Of a stretch of DNA of 64,000 nt, positions 7,736 through 20,142 are shown in pieces. The position numbers and the translations under genes were made by a program. This stretch comes from Limnohabitans sp. G3-2 (GTDB lineage Bacteria > Pseudomonadota > Gammaproteobacteria > Burkholderiales > Burkholderiaceae_C). The DNA lies in assembly GCF_002778275.1 (NCBI RefSeq), contig NZ_NESG01000008.1, forward strand, positions 123,912 to 187,911. Direction: 5' to 3'. Each line of letters opens with the position of its first letter. Position 1 is the stretch's first letter. The notes under the pieces are model-generated. The model searched no databases, was not told the origin of the DNA, and saw nothing but the letters and a program-made list of their open reading frames with translations.

Positions 7736-8742
7736 CACAGGGCTCGCTTCAGCAACGCCGCTTGTCCGGCTGCGGCGATCAGCCACCCCCCCACGGCATC
7801 GGGCAGTCCACGCACATGGCCGGGCCATGCCCCTTGCGCAAACCCCACATGACCCCCATGCCGGGGATGCCACAAGGTGACTGCCGAGGACACATCCTTG
7901 TGTTGGGGCAAACTGTGTGCAGGCACGAAGGGGTCATTTTGGGCATTCAAGGCCAAAGCAGGCAGTTGGATGTTTTTCATGAGCGGCTTGGCAGAGGCCT
8001 TTGACCAGTAGTCGTCGGTGTTTTTGAAACCGTGCAAGGGTGCGGTAAAGACATTGTCGAACGCGTACAGATCACGCGCCGCCAACATTTTTTGGGCATC
8101 GAACAAGCCCGGATGTTGGGCCAATTTGGCCATGGCCCTGGGTTTCATGCTGCGCAAAAACATGCGGGTGTAGATTTGTCGGTTCAATCCCTGACCGATG
8201 GCTTTTCCACTTTCGGTCAAATCCAGGGGAGAGCAGATGGACGCAATGGCATCGGCCGCTTGCAAAGCCATTTGACCGTGCTCTGCCGCCCAACGCATCA
8301 AGGCATTGCCGCCCAGCGATACCCCTGCTGCCACCAAAGTTTGCCCACCTTTTTGTTGGTGCCGATGTCTCAGTTTCCTCAAAATCCATTCGATTTCTGA
8401 GTGGTCCCCTGAATGGTAGGCCCTTGGGGCATGGTTCAGTTCGCCACTGCACCCCCTGAAATGGGGCAAAGCGAAGTTCAAATCATTTTCAGCAGCCCAA
8501 TCTGCAAAAGCCACCGCGTAATGGCTACTTGATGAACCCTCCAGCCCATGAAAGAGCACCACAAAGGGACGCTGGGGACTGCTGGCATGCTGCAGGTCGA
8601 CATCGATGAAGTCGCCGTCTGGCGTCGTCCAGCGCTCTCGGACTTTTGCCAATACGGGGCCCCAGTTCCGACGCGAAAACAATGCGGGCCAAATGGTCTG
8701 CGCATGACCGCCCGGCAACCAAGCGGGTGTTTCAAAGTTCAT
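7735..8742 (-). CDS. Alpha/beta hydrolase, YheT type
   Basis: This 335-residue alpha/beta hydrolase begins with the PAWLPGGHAQTIWP segment typical of YheT and ABHD1/3-like esterases. The oxyanion region is VVLFHGLEGSSSS, the nucleophile elbow is GVSLGGNA, and the terminal His is in HGGHVGFAQG. A late Asp (AQNDPFVP) completes the triad. The substrate is unknown, but an ester is likely. The ATG at 8742 was preferred to a TTG at 8751 because it is 6 bases after the upstream stop and begins at the conserved N-terminus. It is the middle gene of a three-gene coupled cluster. Confidence 0.88.
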   Translation of the reverse strand: MNFETPAWLPGGHAQTIWPALFSRRNWGPVLAKVRERWTTPDGDFIDVDLQHASSPQRPFVVLFHGLEGSSSSHYAVAFADWAAENDLNFALPHFRGCSGELNHAPRAYHSGDHSEIEWILRKLRHRHQQKGGQTLVAAGVSLGGNALMRWAAEHGQMALQAADAIASICSPLDLTESGKAIGQGLNRQIYTRMFLRSMKPRAMAKLAQHPGLFDAQKMLAARDLYAFDNVFTAPLHGFKNTDDYWSKASAKPLMKNIQLPALALNAQNDPFVPAHSLPQHKDVSSAVTLWHPRHGGHVGFAQGAWPGHVRGLPDAVGGWLIAAAGQAALLKRAL

Positions 8743-8747
8743 CGCTG

Positions 8748-9197
8748 TCAATGCAAGACCTGGGGCTTAACACCCACATCTGCCGCATCGTTCGGCGTTC
8801 CCGGACTGGTGTGGTGTGCCACCATGCGCCAACCTTGCGGTGTCTTGTGGTACACATTGGTCGCGATCACATAGGCGAGCTGTCGACCTTGGGGCGTCAT
8901 GACCTCAACCCGTTCCACCAAATGGTGAACTGCGCTCGCCAAGGACTCGATTTTGTGAATTCTCTCGGGGTGCGCCTGCACACTGCCATGGCTGAACATG
9001 CTTTCAAAAGTGGCGCGTATGGCCCCTGGCCCCACCAGACGAGGCCCACCCGGGTGCACACAAACGATGTCCTCCTCATCGGCCCAACACCCCATGAGTT
9101 GCTCGATGTCTGCGTTGTGCAGCGCTTCGTAGAAAAGGTGTTCCACGTCATCTGGGGTTCCCCCCACAATGGCAGCTTGTAGTTTGGCTCGTTTCAT
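8748..9197 (-). CDS. SnoaL-like (NTF2-fold) protein
   Basis: This 149-residue protein has the NTF2-like fold of the SnoaL/DUF4440 group. It has an N-terminal helix (VEHLFYEALHNADIEQLMGC), WADEEDIVCVHPGG, and a terminal strand pair ending in VYHKTPQGWRMVAHHTSPG. Proteins of this type are small isomerase-like or binding proteins and rarely have a predictable substrate. It is the first gene of the cluster with the YheT hydrolase and the protein of unknown function. A TAGACT box lies 10 bases before its ATG, so its leader could be very short. Confidence 0.82.
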   Translation of the reverse strand: MKRAKLQAAIVGGTPDDVEHLFYEALHNADIEQLMGCWADEEDIVCVHPGGPRLVGPGAIRATFESMFSHGSVQAHPERIHKIESLASAVHHLVERVEVMTPQGRQLAYVIATNVYHKTPQGWRMVAHHTSPGTPNDAADVGVKPQVLH

Positions 9198-9235
9198 GAT
9201 GCGATCTAGTCTACACGTGTGGGATGTGCGTCAGA

Positions 9236-9270
9236 CAACAAAAAACCCGGTCACATCTCTGCGCCGGGTT
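9236..9270 (-). terminator. Terminator of the ATP synthase operon
   Basis: On the minus strand AACCCGG pairs with CCGGGTT around a 13-base loop. The stem is followed by TTTTTTG. It lies about 43 bases after the atpC stop. Confidence 0.85.
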
Positions 9271-9312
9271 CGAATGCAGCTTGTCTGGCAAGCCATCCAC
9301 TTGTTCAGTGGT

Positions 9313-9726
9313 TTACTTTTTGCGGTACTTGCGCAGCGCAGACAATTGCGCCGCCAGAACAGCCAATTCTGAAGTGGCACGGGCCATGTCAATTTCACTG
9401 CTGGCGTTCTTCAAAGCCTCTTCGGCCAAGGCTTTGGCTGCGTTGGCTTTCTCTTCGTCGAGGTCTTTGCCGCGGATCGCGGTGTCAGACAGCACGGTCA
9501 CGCAGTCGGGCTGCACTTCCAAAATGCCACCCGCAACGAAAACAAATTCTTCGCCACCGTCTGCCGTCTCGATGCGAACCGAGCCGGCTTTGATGCGGGT
9601 GATCAAGGGGGTATGGCGCGGGTAAATGCCCAATTCGCCAGACTCGCCGGGCAAGGCCACAAAACGGGCTTCACCCGAATAGATGGACTCTTCGGCACTG
9701 ACCACATCAACGTGGATGGTGTTCAT
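9313..9726 (-). CDS. atpC: ATP synthase F1 epsilon subunit
   Basis: This 137-residue protein is the epsilon subunit of the F1 central stalk. The N-terminal beta-sandwich is clear from [20 protein letters not shown] and [19 protein letters not shown]-terminal pair of helices follows, including [16 protein letters not shown], ending RKYRKK. The subunit couples rotation of the c-ring to catalysis and can inhibit ATP hydrolysis. It is the last gene of the atp operon, followed by the terminator. The ATG at 9726 has AAGGAGTAAAC upstream. Confidence 0.97.
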   Translation of the reverse strand: MNTIHVDVVSAEESIYSGEARFVALPGESGELGIYPRHTPLITRIKAGSVRIETADGGEEFVFVAGGILEVQPDCVTVLSDTAIRGKDLDEEKANAAKALAEEALKNASSEIDMARATSELAVLAAQLSALRKYRKK

Positions 9727-9796
9727 GTTTACTCCTTAAAAAGGTGCGTTCAAGCGGAATTCGAGGAGGCTGGATCAGCCACCCCGAGGCTCTGCT

Positions 9797-12126
<2,330 letters not shown>

Positions 12127-12153
12127 CAGCGGCTCCTTTTGATCAGGTAGAAA

Positions 12154-13707
12154 TTAAGCAAAGCTTTTCTTGAAAGCGGCCACAGCGGTGTTCAATTCGG
12201 CTTCTGCCTCTTTGTCCAAAGCTTTGGAGCTCTCGATTTTGGCCAGCAATGCAGCGCACTTGTCTTTCAAGTAAGCGTGCAAGCCGTGCTCAAAAGCCAA
12301 GACTTTCTTGACATCGATGTCGTCCATGAAACCTTTGTTCACGGCAAACAGGCTGGCGCCCATCAAGCTGATCGACAAGGGGCTGTACTGGGCTTGCTTG
12401 AGCAATTCGGTCACGCGGGCACCGCGGTCCAGCTGCTTGCGTGTGGATTCGTCCAGATCGGAAGCGAACTGCGCGAACGCAGCCAATTCACGGTACTGGG
12501 CCAAATCGGTACGGATACCGCCAGACTGGCCTTTGATGACCTTGGTCTGTGCGGAGCTACCGACGCGAGACACCGAGATACCGGCATTGATCGCAGGGCG
12601 GATACCGGCGTTGAACAAGGAAGTTTCCAAGAAGATCTGACCGTCGGTGATCGAAATCACGTTGGTAGGCACGAAGGCAGACACGTCACCGGCTTGGGTT
12701 TCGATGATGGGCAAAGCCGTCAAGGAACCTGTTTTTCCAGTCACAGCACCTTTGGTGAAGGCTTCGACGTAGTCGGCGTTCACGCGGGCTGCACGCTCGA
12801 GCAAACGGCTGTGGAGATAGAACACGTCGCCAGGGTAAGCTTCGCGGCCTGGTGGGCGACGCAAGAGCAAAGACACTTGGCGGTAAGCCACCGCTTGCTT
12901 GGACAGATCGTCATAAACGATCAGAGCGTCTTCGCCACGGTCGCGGAAGTATTCGCCCATGGTGCAGCCAGAGTAGGCCGACACATACTGCATGGCAGCC
13001 GATTCAGAAGCCGAAGCAGCCACGACGATGGTGTATTCCATCGCGCCAGCTTGCTCCAAAGCGCGCACCACGTTCTTGATCGACGAGGCTTTTTGGCCAA
13101 TCGCGACGTAAACGCAGGTCATGTTCTGACCTTTTTGGTTGATGATGGCATCGATCGCGACGGCAGTCTTGCCGGTCTGACGGTCGCCAATGATCAATTC
13201 GCGCTGACCACGGCCCACGGGCACCATGGAGTCGATCGATTTCAGGCCGGTTTGCATCGGCTGGTCCACCGATTTACGTGCGATCACGCCTGGGGCGACT
13301 TTTTCGATCACGTCGGTCATCTTGGCATTGATGGGGCCTTTGCCGTCGATCGGCTGACCCAAAGCGTTCACCACGCGGCCAATCAGTTCAGGGCCCACGG
13401 GCACTTCCAGAATACGGCCTGTGCACTTGACAGTGTCGCCTTCGGAGATGTGCTCGTACTCACCCAAGATCACGGCACCGACCGAGTCACGCTCGAGGTT
13501 CAGGGCCAGACCAAATGTGGCAGCACCATCCGCAGTCGCGGGGAATTCGAGCATTTCGCCCTGCATCACATCCGACAAACCGTGGACGCGAACGATACCG
13601 TCGGTCACCGACACCACAGTGCCTTGGTTGCGGATATCGGCGCTGGCGGACAGCCCTTCGATGCGGCTCTTGATCAGTTCAGAAATTTCTGCGGGATTGA
13701 GTTGCAT
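12154..13707 (-). CDS. atpA: ATP synthase F1 alpha subunit
   Basis: This 517-residue protein is the regulatory nucleotide-binding alpha subunit. The N-terminal [18 protein letters not shown] is followed by the P-loop [19 protein letters not shown] and [17 protein letters not shown] (Walker B). The alpha signature [10 protein letters not shown] is present. Its length matches other betaproteobacterial AtpA proteins. The ATG at 13707 has AAAGAAGGAAAGAG upstream. It pairs with AtpD and is held to the stator by AtpH and AtpF. Confidence 0.98.
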   Translation of the reverse strand: MQLNPAEISELIKSRIEGLSASADIRNQGTVVSVTDGIVRVHGLSDVMQGEMLEFPATADGAATFGLALNLERDSVGAVILGEYEHISEGDTVKCTGRILEVPVGPELIGRVVNALGQPIDGKGPINAKMTDVIEKVAPGVIARKSVDQPMQTGLKSIDSMVPVGRGQRELIIGDRQTGKTAVAIDAIINQKGQNMTCVYVAIGQKASSIKNVVRALEQAGAMEYTIVVAASASESAAMQYVSAYSGCTMGEYFRDRGEDALIVYDDLSKQAVAYRQVSLLLRRPPGREAYPGDVFYLHSRLLERAARVNADYVEAFTKGAVTGKTGSLTALPIIETQAGDVSAFVPTNVISITDGQIFLETSLFNAGIRPAINAGISVSRVGSSAQTKVIKGQSGGIRTDLAQYRELAAFAQFASDLDESTRKQLDRGARVTELLKQAQYSPLSISLMGASLFAVNKGFMDDIDVKKVLAFEHGLHAYLKDKCAALLAKIESSKALDKEAEAELNTAVAAFKKSFA

Positions 13708-13749
13708 GACTCTTTCCTTCTTTCTTTAAATATGTCCGGTCTCGTCCGC

Positions 13750-14280
13750 TTATGCGGAGAGGGCCGATTTCATTTGTTCCAGTCGGGCTATGACAGAGGT
13801 GTCAAGCACCTCGTCACCCACCACCACACGAATACCACCAATCAAGGCGGCATCAAGCTCGACGCTCACATTGAGCTTGCGCGCAAAGCGTTTTTCGAGC
13901 GTGGACGACAAATCGGCCAAAGCCGACGCGTCGATGGGAAATGCGCTGTAAACAACTGCATCCGCAGTGCCACCTTGCGCATTCATCAGTGCCCGGTACT
14001 GCTGTGCGACGACAGGCAGTGCACTGAGACGGCGGTTTTCGATCACCAGATGCAGGAAGTTCTTGCCAGCCTCGGGCAGTGCTGTACGAAGCACGCCAGA
14101 GATCAGCTCGAATGCCTGCTCATCGGACACTTTGGGGCTGTCAACAAACTGTTGCAATTGCGCGTTTTCCGCAACGGCGGCCAGTTCGTCCAGCCAAGCG
14201 GCCGTGCCAGCAAGATCGGATGCCTGCGCTTTGAAAAGCGCTTCGGCATAAGGGCGGGCGATGGTAGCAAGTTCTGCCAT
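13750..14280 (-). CDS. atpH: ATP synthase F1 delta subunit
   Basis: This 176-residue stator protein starts [17 protein letters not shown] and ends [23 protein letters not shown], the two conserved patches of the delta/OSCP family. It links the top of the F1 head to the b-subunit stalk. It lies between atpF and atpA, 22 bases after the atpF stop. Confidence 0.96.
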   Translation of the reverse strand: MAELATIARPYAEALFKAQASDLAGTAAWLDELAAVAENAQLQQFVDSPKVSDEQAFELISGVLRTALPEAGKNFLHLVIENRRLSALPVVAQQYRALMNAQGGTADAVVYSAFPIDASALADLSSTLEKRFARKLNVSVELDAALIGGIRVVVGDEVLDTSVIARLEQMKSALSA

Positions 14281-14302
14281 GGTCTTCTCTGGCTGGAGCT
14301 TC

Positions 14303-14773
14303 TTACAGCTCGGTCTTGAGGCGGCTCAGCAGATCAGCGTGGACACCGGCATTGACTTCCTTGCGGAGAATCTGCTCGGCGCCTTTCACGGCCAAAGCTG
14401 CAACCTGCTCGCGCAGGGCTTCACGTGCTTTGACAGCTTCCTGCTCAGCTTCAGCTTTTGCAGCGGCGATGATCTTGTTGCCTTCTTCGGTGGCTCGTGC
14501 TTTGGCTTCGTCAACGATGCCATTTGCACGGCGCTCGGCATCTGCCAAGCGCGAAGCCGTCTCGGTGCGCGACTGGGCCAGTTCGGCTTCAACACGCGCA
14601 TTGGCGTTGCTGAGTTCGGCTTTGGCTTTGTCGGCGGCAGCGAGGCCGTCAGCGATTTTCTGTGCCCGTTCGTCGAGCGCTTTTGTGATCGGGGGCCACA
14701 CGAATTTCATCGTGAACCACACCAGAATCGCAAAAACGATCATCTGAATGAACAGAGTAGCGTTAATGTTCAC
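14303..14773 (-). CDS. atpF: ATP synthase F0 b subunit
   Basis: This 156-residue protein has one N-terminal membrane helix (residues 6-25, with the FVWPPI exit motif) and a long charged coiled-coil (residues 30-150) rich in Ala, Glu, Lys and Arg. It is the peripheral stalk that holds F1 to subunit a. A single b gene is present, so the stalk should be a homodimer. Confidence 0.97.
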   Translation of the reverse strand: MNINATLFIQMIVFAILVWFTMKFVWPPITKALDERAQKIADGLAAADKAKAELSNANARVEAELAQSRTETASRLADAERRANGIVDEAKARATEEGNKIIAAAKAEAEQEAVKAREALREQVAALAVKGAEQILRKEVNAGVHADLLSRLKTEL

Positions 14774-14809
14774 GGTTCAATCCTTCTTCTGTTGGAAGAG
14801 GTACGTGGA

Positions 14810-15067
<258 letters not shown>

Positions 15068-15114
15068 CTAAAGTGAGTGGAAAAAGAAAGAAAAAAACAA
15101 AGGGAAAATTGTCA

Positions 15115-15993
15115 TCAATGCGCGTCGTGCGCTTGGCCTGTGTAGACCAGCGTCAACATCATAAAGATGAAAGCTTGCAAGGTGATGACCAAGATATGGA
15201 ACAAGGTCCATACGGTACCGCCGAGGATGTGACCGATGGCCAAACCCACACCAGTTGCTGACAATGCCCAGCCACCACCCATGAGGGCAATCAACATGAA
15301 CACCAACTCACCCGCAAACATGTTGCCAAACAGTCGCATGCCATGCGACACCGTCTTGGCCAAATATTCAATCATCTGCATCAAGAAATTGATCGGGTAC
15401 AGCGCCCAGTGGTCGCCAAATGGGGCCGAAATGAGCTCATGCACCCAGCCGCCCAGACCCTTGATCTTGATGTTGTAGAACAAGCAAATCAGCAGCACAG
15501 AGCACGACAGGCCCAAGGTTGAAGACAAGTCAGCGGTGGGCACCACGCGCATGTAATCTTTGAAACCCAAAGCTGGACCGGCAGCATGCCAAACACCTGG
15601 GAGCAAGTCCACAGGCAACATGTCCATGGCGTTCATCAGGAAAATCCAAACAAACACGGTCAAGGCCAAAGGTGAGATCAACTTGCGGCTGTTGGCGTTG
15701 TGGATCACGCCCTTGGCTTGGTTCTCAACCATTTCCGAGAGCAACTCCACAGCCGCTTGGAAGCGACCTGGCACACCCGATGTGGCTTTGCGAGCAGCCG
15801 ACCACAAGAGGAAACAGCCCACGACACCCAACAACACCGACAACACCACCGAGTCGAGGTTGAACAAACTGAAATCGACGATGCTTGTTTGCTTGACGCC
15901 TTCAAATGAGAAATTCATTTGCAGATGTTGCAAGTGATGCTGGATGTACTCTCCAGCCGTTGGGGCATGCGCGCCAGCGTTTTCAGCAGACAT
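15115..15993 (-). CDS. atpB: ATP synthase F0 a subunit
   Basis: This 292-residue membrane protein forms the proton channel next to the c-ring. The essential Arg is in [14 protein letters not shown]. The later [20 protein letters not shown] and [13 protein letters not shown] segments are also family hallmarks. It has a betaproteobacterial N-terminal extension containing HLQHLQMNF. It starts 15 bases after the atpI stop. Confidence 0.97.
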   Translation of the reverse strand: MSAENAGAHAPTAGEYIQHHLQHLQMNFSFEGVKQTSIVDFSLFNLDSVVLSVLLGVVGCFLLWSAARKATSGVPGRFQAAVELLSEMVENQAKGVIHNANSRKLISPLALTVFVWIFLMNAMDMLPVDLLPGVWHAAGPALGFKDYMRVVPTADLSSTLGLSCSVLLICLFYNIKIKGLGGWVHELISAPFGDHWALYPINFLMQMIEYLAKTVSHGMRLFGNMFAGELVFMLIALMGGGWALSATGVGLAIGHILGGTVWTLFHILVITLQAFIFMMLTLVYTGQAHDAH

Positions 15994-16008
15994 AAATCAC
16001 CAATCAGT

Positions 16009-16527
16009 TCAATATAAGGTCGGCTTCGATTTCCGTTGCATCCAGCCCAGCGCCATGGCCAGCCAGTACACCTTGATCGTCACCACGAAGCTGGCCACCA
16101 AGGCGAGCCAGCTCAAATCAGATACCACTTTAGGCGCCACCAAAAGCAACGCCACGGTCAAAATGATTTTGACCAACTCCCAGGTGAACAAACCCACCAG
16201 CGCCACTTTGGGTTGGGCAATGCGCATCTGCCGGCTCAAAGCCCTGACAAACACCATGGCCGGTATCACCACCGCCACCACACCCCAAGCCACAGAAGCA
16301 GCCAATCGCCGCTCATCCGTCAACAGCCATGTCAGCAAAACCATCAAGCCGCCTACACCCGCTTGCAATGCGACGATGCGCCAAGGCATCAATGCAGGAT
16401 TTTTCAGCCGCCAAGCTTGCGCCTCATCGGCTGTCAGGGGCTTGAATTCAGGCTCCTCGACACCATCTGCTTCACTTGATTTCACTTGGTCTGGAACCGT
16501 TTGGGAATTTGAGGCGATCTCAGTCAT
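16009..16527 (-). CDS. atpI: ATP synthase subunit I (AtpI)
   Basis: This 172-residue protein has a polar N-terminal third and four hydrophobic segments, beginning at WRIVALQAGVGGLMVLLTW and ending at TIKVYWLAMALGW. The size, topology and position as first gene of the atp operon match AtpI, which assists c-ring assembly or magnesium uptake. The MTEIASNSQ start was chosen. A longer frame upstream has basic, low-complexity sequence with no family similarity and would include the putative promoter. Confidence 0.85.
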   Translation of the reverse strand: MTEIASNSQTVPDQVKSSEADGVEEPEFKPLTADEAQAWRLKNPALMPWRIVALQAGVGGLMVLLTWLLTDERRLAASVAWGVVAVVIPAMVFVRALSRQMRIAQPKVALVGLFTWELVKIILTVALLLVAPKVVSDLSWLALVASFVVTIKVYWLAMALGWMQRKSKPTLY

Positions 16528-16578
16528 CTCAATGGGCACCCCAGTTGCAAGTGCGTCAAATGTTGCAAAGCCTCGGAT

Positions 16579-16584
16579 TCTATA
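16579..16584 (-). promoter_or_regulatory. Candidate -10 box of the atp operon
   Basis: TATAGA on the minus strand would give a leader of about 45 bases before atpI. The -35 position (AATGGA) is a poor match, so this is tentative. Confidence 0.35.
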
Positions 16585-16716
16585 CGTAAAAACCCGTGCT
16601 TTCCATTTTTTTGGCTCTGATGCTCGCAAGTTGCAAGGTTTGCGTGCATTCTCTGGTGCCTTCACAAATTTTGGTGGGACTCAATTTGAAGACCGCACCA
16701 CCTCAAGGTCATCTGT

Positions 16717-17163
16717 ATGTACGAATGGTTTAAATTTTTGCACTTGGGCGCAGGCATCGTCTGGCTGGGCGGTATGGCGCTGGTGATTTTGGCGCTGCGT
16801 CCTGTGGCCATCCAACGCCTGCCCCCGCCAGAGCGTCTGGCCTTGATGTCGGGCGTCTTATCCCGCTTTTTTGTCATGGTCTGGCTCTGCATCGCCCTGA
16901 TTTTGGCGACGGGTTTTTGGATGCTGTCAGGCACCGACATGAAGCTCGCTCCGCGCGGTTGGCACGCCATGTCGGGGCTGGGCGTGTTGATGTGCCTTGT
17001 TTTTGCGCACATTTGGTTGGCGCCGTTTCGCCGCCTGAAAGCAGCTGTCGCAGCCGAGGACTGGCCTCAAGCCGGCAAGGCCTTGGGGCAGATCCACCCC
17101 CTGGTGCTGACCAATTTCGCGCTGGGCTGGGCCGCGGTCTTGGCGGTCGTCGTCTGGCGTTAA
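16717..17163 (+). CDS. CopD-like integral membrane protein
   Basis: This 148-residue protein has four hydrophobic segments and starts MYEWFKFLHLGAGIVWLGGM, with the His and Trp pattern seen in CopD-domain and related small membrane proteins. Another His lies in WHAMSGLGVLMCLVFAHIWL. A copper or haem role is possible but cannot be shown here. It is divergent from atpI and followed 26 bases later by the ybeD-like gene. Confidence 0.78.
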   Translation: MYEWFKFLHLGAGIVWLGGMALVILALRPVAIQRLPPPERLALMSGVLSRFFVMVWLCIALILATGFWMLSGTDMKLAPRGWHAMSGLGVLMCLVFAHIWLAPFRRLKAAVAAEDWPQAGKALGQIHPLVLTNFALGWAAVLAVVVWR

Positions 17164-17189
17164 GCTTGGCAGACTCCACGGAATCATTC

Positions 17190-17489
17190 ATGAGCGCATC
17201 CATCCAACCTCCCGCTGGCATCGACCCGCGAAAAGACACCCTGATTGAGTACCCCTCGGTCTTCCCGATCAAGGTCATGGGCGCCATGGTCGACGGCTTT
17301 GCCGAAGCCATGTGCCAGGTGGCCCTGCAATTCGATCCGGGCTTTGACCCTGCCACCATCGAGTTGCGCCCCAGCAAAGGTGGCAACTATCTGGGCGTGA
17401 CGCTCAGCATCACGGCCACCAGCCGCGAACAACTCGACGATCTGTACCGCGCACTGACCTCGCACCCGATGGTCAAAATCGTGCTTTGA
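17190..17489 (+). CDS. ybeD: DUF493 (YbeD) family protein
   Basis: This 99-residue protein contains [14 protein letters not shown] near the start and ends with [15 protein letters not shown], the family pattern of YbeD/DUF493. The fold is a small ACT-like domain. YbeD genes are commonly placed directly upstream of lipB, as here, which suggests a link to lipoate metabolism that has not been explained. lipB begins 3 bases after its stop. Confidence 0.9.
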   Translation: MSASIQPPAGIDPRKDTLIEYPSVFPIKVMGAMVDGFAEAMCQVALQFDPGFDPATIELRPSKGGNYLGVTLSITATSREQLDDLYRALTSHPMVKIVL

Positions 17490-17491
17490 GC

Positions 17492-18154
17492 ATGGACACC
17501 CGGCTTCTTGGGCAAGTGGACTACCTGCCAACCTACGAAGCCATGCAGGCCTTCACGGCCACCCGCACCCCAGACACGCCCAATGAGCTTTGGCTGTGCG
17601 AACACCCGCCTGTGTTCACCCAAGGGCTGGCGGGTCAAGCCTCGCACCTCTTGATGCCTGGCGACATTCCGGTGGTGCAAACCAACCGGGGCGGGCAAGT
17701 CACGTTTCATGGCCCCGGCCAAGTCATGGCTTACCCCTTGGTCAACCTGCAACGCGCCGGGTACTACGTCAAAGAATATGTCTTCAAGCTGGAAGAGTCG
17801 GTCATCCGGACTTTGGCGCATTACGGCGTCACAGGCCACCGGGTGGCGGGTGCGCCAGGCATTTATGTGCGCTTGGACGACCCCTTCAGCCACGCGGCGC
17901 TGGTCGGCCCGGCTCCCGCCAACGACCCCTTCAAAGGCCTGGGCAAGATCAGCGCCTTGGGCATCAAAGTCAGCCGCCACTGCACGTACCACGGCGCGGC
18001 TTTGAACGTGGCCATGGACCTTCAACCCTTCGAGCGTATCAACCCCTGTGGGTATGCCGGCCTGAAAACCGTGGACCTTTTTACAATCGGTGTTGAAACC
18101 ACCTGGGACGATGCTGCCCGTGTGCTGGCAGGCCAACTCGCCGCCCGACTCTGA
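17492..18154 (+). CDS. lipB: Lipoyl(octanoyl) transferase
   Basis: This 220-residue enzyme moves the octanoyl group from acyl carrier protein to the lipoyl domains of 2-oxoacid dehydrogenases and the glycine cleavage H protein. The ligand-binding loop is [13 protein letters not shown]. The catalytic Lys is in [10 protein letters not shown], and the Cys that carries the acyl intermediate is in RHCTYHG. The ATG at 17492 was preferred to a TTG at 17486. It sits between ybeD and lipA, as in many proteobacteria. Confidence 0.95.
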   Translation: MDTRLLGQVDYLPTYEAMQAFTATRTPDTPNELWLCEHPPVFTQGLAGQASHLLMPGDIPVVQTNRGGQVTFHGPGQVMAYPLVNLQRAGYYVKEYVFKLEESVIRTLAHYGVTGHRVAGAPGIYVRLDDPFSHAALVGPAPANDPFKGLGKISALGIKVSRHCTYHGAALNVAMDLQPFERINPCGYAGLKTVDLFTIGVETTWDDAARVLAGQLAARL

Positions 18155-18196
18155 AACGCCCCTGACCTGCCGCCGAGCGGCGACCGAAAGAATCCG

Positions 18197-19207
18197 ATGA
18201 GCAACACCCCGACCGAACGCCAAGTGGTGCGCGAAGCGCAAAGCGTTGACAACTACGACCCCATGGCCAAGCAAAAGGCTGCCGCCAAACTCTCGCGCAT
18301 TCCGGTCAAGGTGGAGCAAGCCGAAGTGCTCAAAAAACCCGAGTGGATCCGCGTCAAGGCGGGCTCGCCCACCACCCGCTTTTACGAAATCAAGGACGTG
18401 CTGCGCGCCAACAAACTGGTGACCGTGTGCGAAGAAGCCAGCTGCCCCAACATCGGTGAATGTTTCGGCAAGGGCACGGCCACCTTCATGATCATGGGCG
18501 ACAAGTGCACACGCCGCTGCCCGTTTTGCGACGTGGGCCACGGCCGCCCCGACCCGCTGGATGTGAACGAGCCCGACAACCTGGCCAAGACCATTGCGCA
18601 ACTGAAGCTGCAATACGTGGTCATCACCAGCGTGGACCGCGATGACCTGCGCGATGGCGGTGCCGGACACTTTGTGGAATGCATCCGCAAAACCCGCGAG
18701 CTTTCACCCAGCACGCAAATCGAAGTGCTGGTGCCCGACTTTCGGGGGCGTGACGACCGCGCGCTCGAGATCCTGAAGGCCGCGCCGCCCGACGTGATGA
18801 ACCACAACATGGAAACCGTGCCGCGCCTGTACAAAGAAGCACGCCCAGGCTCGGACTACCAGTTCTCGCTGAACTTGCTGAAAAAATTCAAGGCCTTGTT
18901 TCCGAACGTGCCCACCAAGAGCGGCCTGATGGTGGGCCTGGGCGAGACCGACGAAGAAATCCTGGAGGTCATGCGCGACATGCGCGCGCACCACATCGAG
19001 ATGCTGACCATTGGCCAGTACTTGGCGCCCAGCAACAGCCACTTGCCCGTGCGCCGCTACGTGCACCCCGACACCTTCAAAATGTTCGAAGCCAAAGCTT
19101 ATGAGATGGGGTTTTCGCACGCCGCCGTGGGCGCCATGGTGCGCAGCAGCTACCACGCAGACCAACAAGCCCACTCGGCGCAAATGAGTTTGGCCGACAA
19201 GGCCTGA
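18197..19207 (+). CDS. lipA: Lipoyl synthase
   Basis: This 336-residue radical SAM enzyme inserts two sulfurs into protein-bound octanoate. The auxiliary 4Fe-4S cluster motif is [12 protein letters not shown] and the radical SAM motif is CTRRCPFC. The C-terminal RSSYHADQ supplies the conserved Ser ligand. It works directly after LipB, whose gene ends 42 bases upstream. Its start has GAAAGAATCCG as a moderate ribosome-binding site. Confidence 0.97.
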   Translation: MSNTPTERQVVREAQSVDNYDPMAKQKAAAKLSRIPVKVEQAEVLKKPEWIRVKAGSPTTRFYEIKDVLRANKLVTVCEEASCPNIGECFGKGTATFMIMGDKCTRRCPFCDVGHGRPDPLDVNEPDNLAKTIAQLKLQYVVITSVDRDDLRDGGAGHFVECIRKTRELSPSTQIEVLVPDFRGRDDRALEILKAAPPDVMNHNMETVPRLYKEARPGSDYQFSLNLLKKFKALFPNVPTKSGLMVGLGETDEEILEVMRDMRAHHIEMLTIGQYLAPSNSHLPVRRYVHPDTFKMFEAKAYEMGFSHAAVGAMVRSSYHADQQAHSAQMSLADKA

Positions 19208-19226
19208 GCCACTTTTCCCCTGATCG

Positions 19227-19251
19227 CATCCACCTGATCTCATCCACCTGA
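19227..19251. repeat. Two tandem copies of CATCCACCTGA
   Basis: The 11-base sequence occurs twice with a 14-base period in the short gap between lipA and yghU. It looks like a small local duplication. No function is apparent. Confidence 0.6.
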
Positions 19252-19263
19252 GCCTGCCACCCC

Positions 19264-20142
19264 ATGACCGACGCCAGCACTTACACCCCACCCTCCGTAT
19301 GGACTTGGAACAAGGCCAGCGGCGGGCGCTTTGCCAACATCAACCGCCCCATCTCGGGTGCGACACACGAAAAAGACCTGCCGCGCGGCAAACACCCGCT
19401 GCAGCTCTACTCCTTGGGCACGCCCAACGGCGTGAAAGTCACGGTCATGCTCGAGGAATTGCTGGCTTTGGGGCATGCAGGCGCCGAGTACGACGCTTGG
19501 CTGATCCGCATCCAAGAAGGCCAGCAGTTCAGCAGCGGCTTTGTGAGCGTGAACCCCAACTCCAAAATTCCAGCGCTCTTGGACTGCAGTGGCGAGCAGC
19601 CCGTGCGCGTGTTTGAGTCGGGCGCGATCTTGCTTTATTTGGCCGAAAAATTTGGCACCTTGGTGCCCACCGATCCGGCCAAGCGTGCCGAGTGCCTGTC
19701 ATGGCTGTTTTGGCAAATGGGCAGCGCGCCCTATTTGGGCGGTGGTTTCGGCCATTTTTATGCCTATGCGCCCACCAAGATCGAATACGCCATCGACCGC
19801 TTTGCCATGGAGGTCAAACGCGAAATGGACGTGCTCGACAAGCGCTTGGCGCAGAGCCGCTTCATTGCAGGCGAGGACTACACCATCGCCGACATCGCCA
19901 TTTGGCCTTGGTACGGCGCGCTGGCCAAAGGTTTGATGTACGAGGCGGGTGAATTTTTGCAAGTGCAGGAATACACCCACGTCCAGCGCTGGGCCGAAGA
20001 ATTGGCGCAACGCCCCGCGGTCAAGCGCGGGCGCATGGTCAACCGCGTGATTGGCGCGCCCGAATCGCAGTTGCACGAGCGCCACGACGCCAGCGATTTT
20101 GAGACAAGCACGCAGGACAAATTGAAGGTCAACGCTCCCTGA
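19264..20142 (+). CDS. yghU: Glutathione S-transferase family disulfide-bond oxidoreductase (YghU type)
   Basis: This 292-residue protein matches the YghU/YfcG-type GST group. It has an N-terminal extension with WTWNKASGGRFANINRP, the thioredoxin-like domain with LYSLGTPNGVKVTVMLEE, NPNSKIPALLD, and ESGAILLYLAEK. The helical C-terminal domain contains EDYTIADIAIWPWYG. These cytoplasmic enzymes bind two glutathiones and reduce disulfides. Its last 14 bases overlap the end of the convergent HlyD-family gene. It marks the edge of the conserved housekeeping side. Confidence 0.93.
   Translation: MTDASTYTPPSVWTWNKASGGRFANINRPISGATHEKDLPRGKHPLQLYSLGTPNGVKVTVMLEELLALGHAGAEYDAWLIRIQEGQQFSSGFVSVNPNSKIPALLDCSGEQPVRVFESGAILLYLAEKFGTLVPTDPAKRAECLSWLFWQMGSAPYLGGGFGHFYAYAPTKIEYAIDRFAMEVKREMDVLDKRLAQSRFIAGEDYTIADIAIWPWYGALAKGLMYEAGEFLQVQEYTHVQRWAEELAQRPAVKRGRMVNRVIGAPESQLHERHDASDFETSTQDKLKVNAP

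Noticed and set aside
12277..14319. Plus-strand 680-codon frame across atpA and atpH
   Set aside because: It is the antisense of the clear atpA and atpH genes and has no recognisable domain or start signal.
19227..19251. Tandem CATCCACCTGA repeats as an operator
   Set aside because: They are only two copies in a 56-base gap, with no symmetry and no adjacent regulator. A small duplication is more likely.
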